The notes under the pieces: generated by a model
Seen by the model: the letters and a program-made list of their open reading frames with translations, nothing else
Database searches by the model: none
What the model was told of the DNA's origin: nothing
Translations under genes and position numbers: made by a program
Part shown: positions 1 to 8,110 of the stretch, piece by piece
Layout of the letters: the number at the start of each line of letters is the position of its first letter
Position numbering within the stretch: position 1 is the stretch's first letter
Origin: Dyadobacter subterraneus
Lineage (GTDB): Bacteria > Bacteroidota > Bacteroidia > Cytophagales > Spirosomataceae
Length of the DNA stretch: 64,000 nt
Reading direction: 5' to 3'
NCBI RefSeq assembly: GCF_015221875.1
Contig: NZ_JACYGY010000001.1
Coordinates: forward strand, 5,682,501 to 5,746,500

Positions 1-1038
1 ATTGTCAAGTCGCTCCTTCACAAAATCATTTACAAATGTCCTGATGGTAGTACTGTTCGGATCAGGCGTAATGGTATTTGAGCCAAGCTTTGTTTTTGTC
101 TGGGATTCAAAAACAGGTTCCTGAACTCTGATCGCTACCGCTGCAATAATTGAAGACCGGATATCTTCCGGCGCATAATCCTTGCCAAAATGTTCCCGAA
201 CCGCTTTTACAACCGCTTCCCGGAAAGCTGCCAAATGCGTTCCGCCCTGCGTTGTATACTGGCCATTGACAAAAGAATAATATTCTTCGCCATATTGATT
301 ACCATGAGTCATTGCAAATTCAATGTCCTCACCTTTCAAATGTACAATTGGATAACGAATTGCTTCGGCATCCGATTTACTCACCAGAAGGTCAAGCAAA
401 CCATTCTGCGAAATATATTTTTGTCCGTTGAAATTGATCGTCAGACCTGCATTCAGATAGCAATAATTCCAGATCATGTTGTCCAGATACTGTGGAATGT
501 ATCTGAAATTTTTAAATATCAATCCATCCGGTTCAAAAGCGATGTGTGTTCCATTGCGTTGGTTTGTCGCTTCTTCCTTGGATTCTTTCAACAAAACCCC
601 TTGCTGGAATTCAGCATTTTTGGATTTTCCTTCCCTGAACGACTGAACTTTGAAATAATTCGAAAGCGCATTTACTGCTTTGGTACCTACTCCATTCAGC
701 CCAACCGATTTCTGAAATGCTCCGGAATCGTACTTTCCACCGGTATTAATTTTAGAAACGCAGTCCACTACTTTTCCCAATGGGATACCTCTTCCGTAAT
801 CCCGAACTTCTACACGATGTTCTGAAATTTTTATTTCGATGGTTTTTCCGTTTCCCATCATATGCTCATCGATGGAATTATCTACAATTTCTTTAACAAG
901 AACATATATACCATCATCAATCGAGGATCCATCACCCAACTTCCCAATGTACATCCCCGGCCGCAGACGGATGTGCTCTTTCCAATCCAGTGACTTAATG
1001 CTATCCTCGTCGTATTGTATGCTGACAGTATTTTCCAT
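1..1038 (-). CDS. parE: DNA topoisomerase IV subunit B (ParE), N-terminal part, cut by window edge
   Basis: Only the first 346 codons are present; the frame is open to base 1, so the C-terminus lies outside the window. It starts at the ATG at 1038 ([11 protein letters not shown]). The protein is the ATPase subunit of a type IIA topoisomerase that decatenates and relaxes chromosomes in the cytoplasm. Visible motifs are LRPGMYIG, the GHKL N-box EIVDNSIDE with the catalytic-type Glu near residue 50, the ATP-binding DYGRGIP, the lid motif [12 protein letters not shown], and the start of the transducer domain with QGGTHLAAF. GyrB is the close paralogue; I favour ParE from the short N-terminus and the look of Bacteroidota topoisomerase IV sequences, but the part that best separates them is missing. 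It is divergent from the polysaccharide locus, with about 270 bp between the two. Confidence 0.85.
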   Translation of the reverse strand, partial: MENTVSIQYDEDSIKSLDWKEHIRLRPGMYIGKLGDGSSIDDGIYVLVKEIVDNSIDEHMMGNGKTIEIKISEHRVEVRDYGRGIPLGKVVDCVSKINTGGKYDSGAFQKSVGLNGVGTKAVNALSNYFKVQSFREGKSKNAEFQQGVLLKESKEEATNQRNGTHIAFEPDGLIFKNFRYIPQYLDNMIWNYCYLNAGLTINFNGQKYISQNGLLDLLVSKSDAEAIRYPIVHLKGEDIEFAMTHGNQYGEEYYSFVNGQYTTQGGTHLAAFREAVVKAVREHFGKDYAPEDIRSSIIAAVAIRVQEPVFESQTKTKLGSNTITPDPNSTTIRTFVNDFVKERLDN

Positions 1039-1094
1039 AATCTACGAATACTCTAGTTTGGATATTTATGATTTTAATATTGTATTTTAATATT

Positions 1095-1128
1095 TTGGGC
1101 CATTTATCGTTACCCTATTGTACCTTTG
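1095..1128 (+). promoter_or_regulatory. Candidate Bacteroidota-type promoter for the polysaccharide locus
   Basis: A perfect TAnnTTTG -7 box (TACCTTTG, 1121-1128) has a TTTTG -33-like element ending at 1097, with a 23-base spacer, the upper end of the range described for Flavobacterium promoters. Transcription would start near 1135 and leave a 5' leader of roughly 170 bases before the exporter gene at 1309. The leader is A+T-rich and no hairpin stood out in it. No equally good promoter was found for the divergent parE gene; a CAAAACTA at 1207-1214 (a -7 box on the minus strand) lacks a -33 partner. Confidence 0.5.
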
Positions 1129-1308
1129 CTTGTCTGCTAGTTTCAAACCGAATACTAGAAATTCTTTAAAAATAAGAAAAATCTAATTTACTTTGCCTTA
1201 ATTAAACAAAACTAACATCGAATTTAAGGTTAATTTAAGTGTAAAAATAGCAGTACAAACACATATTATTACTGAACAGGTTGCATTTCATAGTACAATA
1301 AACTTCAT

Positions 1309-3813
1309 ATGAACACATTCAAGTTGGCTAAAAACTGTAAATTTTTCTTACCTTATCTATTAAGCCTGATTATTACTTTACCCGCTTTAGCCCAGGTTGT
1401 AACCCCAACTGCACCGACAAGCGCGCCTACATCAACCGGAGCCGGAACCACGCAAAGCGGCCAGCAATCGGGTACAACAACACCGAAGGGAACACAACAG
1501 GGAAATCAGCCTGCAAATTCAAATCAGCAATCTAACACACCGAAAAGTACTGATCCGCAATCTACGGAAAAAGGAAAAGCAGCTGCGGCTAACACAGATC
1601 CCAACGCACCAAAAGATGCCTCAACGGATCAGAGTAAAATCAATACTTCAACTACCGGAACATTAACACCGGCTGAACAGGAGAAACTGGCTTTACGTGA
1701 AAAAATTTACGGATATTCTATTTTCGCCGATAAGAAATTCGATCCGATTCCTGATTTGCAAATAGCAACTCCAACAAATTATGTAGTTGGGCCGGGGGAT
1801 AATCTTAATATCTACCTTTATAATTATGCAGAAGCCACCTATAAAACAATAGTGAGCAGAGATGGTTTTATTAGTATTGCAAGGCTGGGTAATATTTATG
1901 TAAACGGAAGGACGATCGAAGAAATAAGAAAAATATTAATTGATAAATTTTCCAAGTTCACACCAGGCCTTATTGGTGAAAATGGTGAAACAGCGAAAAC
2001 CAAGTTAATGGTAACGCTTGGCGAGATACGAAATGTGAAAGTATTTGTAACAGGGGAAGTTATCAATCCGGGAACTTACGAAATTACTTCTCTGGCTTCT
2101 GCCTTTAATGCGCTTTACCAGGCGGGCGGACCAAATGAAATCGGTTCTTTCCGCGATGTACGTGTAGTACGTGCAGGAAAAGTGATTTCACACATGGACA
2201 TTTATGATTACTTGGTCAATGGAAAAATTGACGGAGATATTCGTGTGCAGGACAATGACAATATTGTTGTTGGCTTTTACAAAAAGAGAGTTGAAGTTAC
2301 AGGTGAAATGAAAAGACCTGGTATTTATGAACTGAAACCGGAAGAAAAACTGGCTGATGTAATTAAATATGCCGGTGGATTCACAGATCAGGCTTATCAG
2401 TCGCGTATTAAAATTGAACGTATTACGGCCAGAGAAAGGAAAATTGTTGATGTGCCGCAGGATCAGTTTGCAACTGCTGAGGTTGTTACAGGTGATTTAA
2501 TAGATGTGGAAACGGTACTTGACCGTGTTGAAAATATTGTAACGATTGAAGGTGCTGTCATGCGCAGCGGGGATTTTTCACTTGACACAAGTCCTACATT
2601 AAAGACTTTGATAGAAAATGCACAAGGTTTAAGAGAAGATGCTTTTACGGGTAGAATCTCGGTTTTAAGAACAAGACCAGACCTGACTATTGAAAGTATC
2701 CAGCTTAACTTGGGCGATGTATTGAATGGAACTGTACCTGATTTGGTACTTACACGTCTTGATCAGGTTGTCATTCCTTCCAAATTTGACATGGCGCAAT
2801 CTGCCATCGTAACTGTTGAAGGAGAAGTTAACAATCCAAAATTTGGTGAAAACGATGGAAAATATCCATACGTTGCCAATATGACATTGGAAGATGTTTT
2901 GGTAAAAGCAGGTGGTTTCAGAGAATCTGCTTACACTTCGGAAGTTGAAGTTATCAGAAGAAAAAGAAACAGTATTCCGGGAGCTGCGAACGCTCAAATT
3001 GCAGAAACTTTTAAATTTAATGTGAACCGCGATCTTTCGATTGGAAACAAAGAAACCAATTTTGTACTTCTTCCTTTTGATCAGGTTATTGTAAGAAAAT
3101 CACCAAACTATGTTGAACAGCAGTCTGTTTTCCTTGAAGGTGAAGTTCTTGTACCTGGATCATATACCATTATCAACAAAAATGATAAGATCAGCGATAT
3201 CATCAAAAGATCGGGCGGATTAACTGAGCTGGCATTCCCTGAGGGCGCCACTTTGTTAAGAAGAACTATTGTGACCAATGTTACTGAAGCTACAAATTAC
3301 GAGCAGGAGCAGGAAAGTCAGGAAACTATTAAAAAAGGCAGAGCGGCAGTTTCTCTTCCTAACGTAAAAGAAGAGTCTATCGGAATCAAGCTTAGCGTGA
3401 TTATGAAAAATCCGGGTTCATTTGAGGATCTGGTTGTTCAGGAAGGCGATATAATCCGGATTCCAAAAAGACTTGAAACGGTGCAGGTTACAGGAGAAGT
3501 TCTTTATCCTACAACTGTAAAATACGGAAAAGGATTATCATTCTCTGATTACATTTCACATTCAGGAGGATTTACAACAAGATCTTTACGTAAAAGCTCT
3601 TACATCAAATATCCAAACGGATCGGTAGACAGAACGAGGAAATTCATGTTCTTCAATGTTTATCCAAAAGTTCAGCCAGGATCAGAAATATTTGTTCCTG
3701 CAAGAGGAATACCTGCTCTGACACCACAACAGGCTATCCAGACGACAATTGGTGTGTTAAGTTCTGTAATGACCCTTATTGTAACTGTTCTTGCCTTCCG
3801 TACCTTAAAGTAA
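1309..3813 (+). CDS. Outer-membrane polysaccharide export protein, multi-SLBB (Wza-like)
   Basis: This 834-residue protein probably forms the outer-membrane/periplasmic exit channel for a surface polysaccharide. It opens with a signal peptide (about 1-29, ending PALAQ), then a Q/T/S/N/P-rich low-complexity linker to about residue 125. A Poly_export-type domain follows (about 155-240, with VGPGDNLNIYLY), then six SLBB-like repeats, each starting with a G(E/A)V-type strand near residues 249, 332, 415, 505, 611 and 729. A hydrophobic segment lies at the very C-terminus (about 809-830). E. coli Wza is about 380 residues with fewer SLBB units, so this is the long form common in Bacteroidota. There is no lipobox cysteine in the signal peptide, unlike Wza. 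It is first in a co-oriented operon with the Wzz-like gene 11 bp downstream. Confidence 0.88.
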   Translation: MNTFKLAKNCKFFLPYLLSLIITLPALAQVVTPTAPTSAPTSTGAGTTQSGQQSGTTTPKGTQQGNQPANSNQQSNTPKSTDPQSTEKGKAAAANTDPNAPKDASTDQSKINTSTTGTLTPAEQEKLALREKIYGYSIFADKKFDPIPDLQIATPTNYVVGPGDNLNIYLYNYAEATYKTIVSRDGFISIARLGNIYVNGRTIEEIRKILIDKFSKFTPGLIGENGETAKTKLMVTLGEIRNVKVFVTGEVINPGTYEITSLASAFNALYQAGGPNEIGSFRDVRVVRAGKVISHMDIYDYLVNGKIDGDIRVQDNDNIVVGFYKKRVEVTGEMKRPGIYELKPEEKLADVIKYAGGFTDQAYQSRIKIERITARERKIVDVPQDQFATAEVVTGDLIDVETVLDRVENIVTIEGAVMRSGDFSLDTSPTLKTLIENAQGLREDAFTGRISVLRTRPDLTIESIQLNLGDVLNGTVPDLVLTRLDQVVIPSKFDMAQSAIVTVEGEVNNPKFGENDGKYPYVANMTLEDVLVKAGGFRESAYTSEVEVIRRKRNSIPGAANAQIAETFKFNVNRDLSIGNKETNFVLLPFDQVIVRKSPNYVEQQSVFLEGEVLVPGSYTIINKNDKISDIIKRSGGLTELAFPEGATLLRRTIVTNVTEATNYEQEQESQETIKKGRAAVSLPNVKEESIGIKLSVIMKNPGSFEDLVVQEGDIIRIPKRLETVQVTGEVLYPTTVKYGKGLSFSDYISHSGGFTTRSLRKSSYIKYPNGSVDRTRKFMFFNVYPKVQPGSEIFVPARGIPALTPQQAIQTTIGVLSSVMTLIVTVLAFRTLK

Positions 3814-3824
3814 ATCACAATAGA

Positions 3825-4916
3825 ATGTCAAATATGACTAATCAAGTTTCTGAGGAACAAATTACACCGAGGGAAGTTATATTAAAGGTTGTTGCAGCAA
3901 AAAATGCCTTATTAAAGAGCTGGAAAGCTTTTATATTACTTATTGCATTGGGCTTTGGGATAGGTTATGCCATGGATATATATCTTATCAAACCAAATTC
4001 CTACGAAGCGACTATCGTATTTAACATGGGAGGCAGTGCTCCGGGGAGCGATATGGGAAATCTTGGCGCTCTTTTCGGTATGAGTTCTGCAACAGACGCT
4101 AATATTTTTACCGGAGAAAACTTTTTCTATTTTGTTGAATCCCGTCCTGTTATCGAAAGAGCTTTGTTGAAAAACGTAGTGGTTCATGGCAAGCCGATGA
4201 TCCTGGCCAACTTTGTGATTGATTCAAGTGGAATCAAGGATGACGAATGGAAAGATCGCGAGACGCTTCATAATTTTCGTTTTACAAGAACTAATCCGGA
4301 TTCTCTCAGCATGGATGAACGCGTTGTGCTGAATGAACTGGTAATAAAACTGAAATCACTTACGGAGATTGCCACGCTGGAACGGAAATCGTCATTTATT
4401 TCACTTACAGCAACAATTCAAAATGAGACATTGGCTGCTTTATGGGTCAAAACGCTTTTGAAAACAGTTGAAGAAGTTTATACTGAAAAGCAGACCAAAA
4501 AGTCGCGCAATACATTAACATTACTGCAAAGACGTGCAGATTCGCTTGCCATCATGTTAGGTAAAACCGAACATAAACTGGCAAAGGAAATGGATTACAG
4601 CACTCAGTTGATTGTTCCGGAAGCCAAAATTTCTGTAAACAAACTGGAAAGAAATACCAGCTTCTTACAGCAGCTTTACTATGAAGCCATGGGGAATGCT
4701 GAAAAAATGCGTGTTTCACTTGTAAGAGAAGCACCTCTGTTCACCATGATTGAAGATGTAAAAGTGCCTTTGGATCTTAAATCAGAAAGTAAAAGAAGAG
4801 CTAAAATCGGTGCACTGGTTGGGCTGATGCTGGCACTGATTTATGTATATGTAAAAAGTGTTTACGCCGCCATTGTAGAAGACACCGCAACCACCACACC
4901 ACTGCCTAAAGCATAA
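3825..4916 (+). CDS. Wzz-type chain-length determinant / polysaccharide co-polymerase without kinase
   Basis: This inner-membrane protein is expected to set chain length or bridge the exporter and the inner-membrane transporter. It has the Wzz topology: a short cytoplasmic N-terminus, a first membrane segment (about 36-53, FILLIALGFGIGYAM), a large periplasmic domain with helical heptad-rich stretches (about 220-290), and a second membrane segment near 328-346. It ends about 20 residues later (363 aa), so it lacks the C-terminal tyrosine-kinase domain of Wzc-type proteins. It sits between the SLBB exporter and the ABC permease, which starts only 3 bases after its stop, so cotranscription and possibly translational coupling are likely. 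Confidence 0.8.
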   Translation: MSNMTNQVSEEQITPREVILKVVAAKNALLKSWKAFILLIALGFGIGYAMDIYLIKPNSYEATIVFNMGGSAPGSDMGNLGALFGMSSATDANIFTGENFFYFVESRPVIERALLKNVVVHGKPMILANFVIDSSGIKDDEWKDRETLHNFRFTRTNPDSLSMDERVVLNELVIKLKSLTEIATLERKSSFISLTATIQNETLAALWVKTLLKTVEEVYTEKQTKKSRNTLTLLQRRADSLAIMLGKTEHKLAKEMDYSTQLIVPEAKISVNKLERNTSFLQQLYYEAMGNAEKMRVSLVREAPLFTMIEDVKVPLDLKSESKRRAKIGALVGLMLALIYVYVKSVYAAIVEDTATTTPLPKA

Positions 4917-4919
4917 CTA

Positions 4920-5747
4920 ATGCAGCATACGACTACTATTAAAGCCGGAGGATCGGAAAAAGATTACTGGAAAGATTTGTGGAGAAATAAACAATTGCTA
5001 TTAATTCTTTCCAAAAGAGATATATCAGTTCGTTATAAACAAACACTTTTAGGAGTTGCCTGGAGTGTTTTGCGTCCCATTATGACAATGACCGTAATGG
5101 TTTTTGTTTTTAGTTATGTGGCAAAATTAAAAGGTGATGAAGGAATACCGTATCCATTAATGGTTTTGTGCGGAATTACAATCTGGACCTTTTTTGCCAA
5201 TACATTTTCCCAGATTAGCAGCAGTATACTGATTAACTCCAATCTTGTTTCCAAAGTATATTTCCCAAGACTGCTGATGCCGCTTAGTTCGGTGGCTGTC
5301 GGATTTGTGGATTTTCTGATAACACTTGGGATCTTCCTTATTTTGACTGTATTTTTTCACCATCCGCTTAGCTGGAATATTCTTTATCTGCCCGCATTTT
5401 TGTTATTGGCCTTTATTACTTCAATGGGTTTCGGCCTTTTCTTTGCGGTTTTAAATGTGCGTTTCAGAGATATTGGCCAGTTAATTCCATTTATCGTTCA
5501 GGTTGGTTTTTACATATGTCCTATCGCTTACAGCAGCAGACTTGCAGAAGGTATGTGGTATGAGAAATATTATAATTTAAACCCAATGGTTGGGATTATT
5601 GATGGTTTTAAATGGTGCTTATTGGGTGACAAAGCTTATTTTAACCCGAACAGCGTTTACTCAACGGCAATAATTTCGGTTGTTATTCTGATATTATCCT
5701 TAATTTACTTTCGTAAAAAGGAAAATACTTTCGTAGATCATATTTAG
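4920..5747 (+). CDS. wzm: ABC-2 type polysaccharide transporter permease (Wzm/TagG-like)
   Basis: This is the membrane half of an ABC exporter that moves lipid-linked polysaccharide across the inner membrane. It is 275 residues, the usual Wzm size, with about six hydrophobic segments. The cytoplasmic N-terminal region carries RDISVRYKQTLLGVAWSVLRP, characteristic of ABC2_membrane O-antigen and teichoic acid exporters, and a conserved ICPIAYSS-type stretch lies near residue 200. It directly precedes the ATPase gene, with 18 bases between stop and ATG. The symbol reflects family and context; the actual substrate cannot be read from sequence. Confidence 0.9.
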   Translation: MQHTTTIKAGGSEKDYWKDLWRNKQLLLILSKRDISVRYKQTLLGVAWSVLRPIMTMTVMVFVFSYVAKLKGDEGIPYPLMVLCGITIWTFFANTFSQISSSILINSNLVSKVYFPRLLMPLSSVAVGFVDFLITLGIFLILTVFFHHPLSWNILYLPAFLLLAFITSMGFGLFFAVLNVRFRDIGQLIPFIVQVGFYICPIAYSSRLAEGMWYEKYYNLNPMVGIIDGFKWCLLGDKAYFNPNSVYSTAIISVVILILSLIYFRKKENTFVDHI

Positions 5748-5765
5748 AACCTGTTACTTTTGGCC

Positions 5766-7031
5766 ATGTCTGTAATCACAGCTGAAAATATCAGCAAGAA
5801 ATATATTATTGACCACAAGCAAAAAAGCAGTGGTCCGTCAACGTTTCGCGACATTTTTAGCGAATCGTTTGACAAAATGTTTTCATCAAAAAAGAAAAGT
5901 CAGTCTCATTTTGATGAAAAAGAAGAATTCTGGGCGTTAAAAGATGTAAACTTTACAATCGATCAGGGCGACCGGATCGGGATTGTAGGTCATAACGGAG
6001 CGGGAAAGTCTACACTGCTCAAAATACTCAGCCGTATTACTGAACCTAGTACCGGACAAATCACAATTGATGGCCGCGTAGCAAGTTTGCTGGAAGTAGG
6101 GACAGGTTTTCATCCTGAACTTACAGGCCGCGAGAATATTTATCTTAACGGCGCTATTCTCGGAATGGCAAAAAGTGAGATAAAACAATCTTTTGATGCC
6201 ATTGTTGATTTTGCCGGTGTTGAGAAATTTCTTGATACGCCTGTAAAAAGATATTCTTCGGGAATGTATGTGCGTTTGGGATTTGCTATCGCTGCGCATT
6301 TAAATCCGGAAATTTTGATCGTGGATGAGGTACTTGCCGTTGGTGATACCGAATTCCAGAAAAAATGTCTTGGCAAAATGCGGGATGTTTCTGAAAGCGG
6401 AAGAACACTTTTATTTGTGAGCCATAACCTTACGGCGATACAAGCACTTTGCAACAAATCTTTCTATTTCGAAAAAGGAAAACTGATCGATCAGGGTGAT
6501 ACCACGCATATTGTTACCAATTACCTAAGCAAAGTTTCGCACAAAACGCTGGAACGTCATTGGGATGATGTAAATAATGCCCCGGGAAATGATCAGGTTC
6601 GCATAAAAAGTTTCAAACTTCTTGCCGACTATCAGGATAACCTGGTTCATATTGACGTGCGCACGCCGATGAATTTCCAATTTGAATTTTGGAATATGGA
6701 GGAAGGTGCTAATCTGAATTTAAGTATGCACCTTTACACTTTCACTGGTGAATGTATATTTAACGTAGGGACAACATCACAGCAATTTGGCAAAGGGCTG
6801 GTAACAGGTACCTGCGAAATTCCTGGTCACTTTTTGAATGACGGTTCTTATGTAGTTTCCATGATGATAGTAAAAGATACAAGTACTGTACTTTACAACA
6901 TGGAAGAAGCGCTGATTTTTGACATTGAAGATTACCGTGAAAACGTAACCTGGTATGGCAAATGGCCTGGGTACATTCGCCCGAAACTTAATTTTTCTAT
7001 TCGTCAAACTGAACATATAGTGAATGATTAA
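5766..7031 (+). CDS. wzt: ABC transporter ATPase with C-terminal carbohydrate-recognition-like domain (Wzt-like)
   Basis: The ATPase partner of the preceding permease, 421 residues from the ATG at 5766 (an in-frame TTG two codons earlier is less likely). Motifs: Walker A GHNGAGKST (about 75-83), signature YSSGMYVRLGFA, Walker B ILIVDEVLAVGD and the H-loop VSHNL. An insert of about 40 residues rich in K/S/D precedes the Walker A region. After about residue 250 comes an extension of about 170 residues with beta-strand character, in the position of the Wzt C-terminal domain that in some O-antigen systems recognises the capped chain end. The next gene overlaps it by 8 bases. The extension suggests export of a finished, modified chain. 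Confidence 0.88.
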   Translation: MSVITAENISKKYIIDHKQKSSGPSTFRDIFSESFDKMFSSKKKSQSHFDEKEEFWALKDVNFTIDQGDRIGIVGHNGAGKSTLLKILSRITEPSTGQITIDGRVASLLEVGTGFHPELTGRENIYLNGAILGMAKSEIKQSFDAIVDFAGVEKFLDTPVKRYSSGMYVRLGFAIAAHLNPEILIVDEVLAVGDTEFQKKCLGKMRDVSESGRTLLFVSHNLTAIQALCNKSFYFEKGKLIDQGDTTHIVTNYLSKVSHKTLERHWDDVNNAPGNDQVRIKSFKLLADYQDNLVHIDVRTPMNFQFEFWNMEEGANLNLSMHLYTFTGECIFNVGTTSQQFGKGLVTGTCEIPGHFLNDGSYVVSMMIVKDTSTVLYNMEEALIFDIEDYRENVTWYGKWPGYIRPKLNFSIRQTEHIVND

Positions 7032-8106
7032 CGTCACTAAGGCATATTTACCAGACCAGGAGCAGTACATCAAATACGTTCGTGAGATTTGGGATCGTGG
7101 ATACCTTACCAATAATGGCCCATTGGTTCAGGAACTTGAAGCCAAACTGAAAGAATATCTCAACGTAGATTATCTCTATTTTTGTGGGAATGGCACCATT
7201 GTGCTGCAAATTGCCATGAAAGCTTTGGGAATAAAAGGAGAAGTAATTACAACACCTTTTTCCTATGTTGCCACTTCAAATGTAATTCTTTGGGAAAATT
7301 GTCTGCCTGTTTTTGTAGATATTGACCCGGAAACTTTCAATATCAATCCGGATTTAATTGAAGCTTCGATTACATCCGAAACTACGGCAATACTTGCTAC
7401 ACATGTGTACGGAAATCCATGTGATGTCGAAAAAATCGAAGCCATTGCAAAAAAGCATAATCTAAAAGTAATTTACGACGGAGCGCATGCTTTTGGTGTA
7501 ACTTATAAAGGGAAATCTCTATTTTCCTATGGTGATTTGAGTACTTGCAGCTTCCATGCGACCAAGGTTTTTCATACTACGGAAGGTGGCGCACTGATTT
7601 CAAATCATCCCGAACTTGATAAGGAATTACATTTGCTACGCGCCTTTGGACACAAGGGGGATGAAGAATATTATTTTGCAGGAATAAATGGTAAAAATTC
7701 AGAATTCCATGCCGCTATGGGTTTATGTAATTTGCCAAATGTGCCGGATATCATTGCAGCCAGAAAAGAAATCTTTGACTGGTATGATGGTTTCCTGAAC
7801 TGGGATATTTTGTCAAAACCAAAAATCAGTTCTGATATTGAATACAATTACGCTTACTATCCTGTTGTTTTCCCGTCAGAACAAATCCTGAGAAAAGTGC
7901 AGGCGGCGTTGGCAGCTGAGGATATAATACCGAGAAGATACTTTTACCCATCGCTGAACACCCTGGCTTATATGCCAAAAAATATTCCCTGCCCGGTTTC
8001 GGAGGATGTGTCCGTGAGAGTGTTAAGTTTGCCGCTTTATGTTGGCCTGCCTCTTTCGGACGTAGAGCGAATCAGTAAAATTATCAACGACCACATATCT
8101 CCATAG
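7024..8106 (+). CDS. DegT/DnrJ/EryC1/StrS-family sugar aminotransferase
   Basis: A PLP-dependent aminotransferase that adds an amino group to a nucleotide-linked keto-sugar in the cytoplasm. The family hallmark HATKVFHTTEGGAL contains the Schiff-base lysine (about K181), preceded by the cofactor-binding YDGAHAFG. Length (360 aa) is normal. It overlaps the ATPase gene by 8 bases. A hexapeptide acyltransferase encoded downstream (10972-11634) could acylate the new amine, giving an N-acylated amino-deoxy sugar. The HATK.FHT.EGG form resembles transaminases that make 4-amino-4,6-dideoxyhexoses, but this substrate is an inference; no nucleotide-sugar dehydratase gene is visible here. Confidence 0.87.
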   Translation: MINVTKAYLPDQEQYIKYVREIWDRGYLTNNGPLVQELEAKLKEYLNVDYLYFCGNGTIVLQIAMKALGIKGEVITTPFSYVATSNVILWENCLPVFVDIDPETFNINPDLIEASITSETTAILATHVYGNPCDVEKIEAIAKKHNLKVIYDGAHAFGVTYKGKSLFSYGDLSTCSFHATKVFHTTEGGALISNHPELDKELHLLRAFGHKGDEEYYFAGINGKNSEFHAAMGLCNLPNVPDIIAARKEIFDWYDGFLNWDILSKPKISSDIEYNYAYYPVVFPSEQILRKVQAALAAEDIIPRRYFYPSLNTLAYMPKNIPCPVSEDVSVRVLSLPLYVGLPLSDVERISKIINDHISP

Positions 8107-8110
8107 TCTC

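Noticed and set aside
190..1090. Two plus-strand open frames of 211 and 83 codons
   Set aside because: They run antisense through the parE coding region, which shows GHKL ATPase motifs on the minus strand; their translations have no recognisable features.
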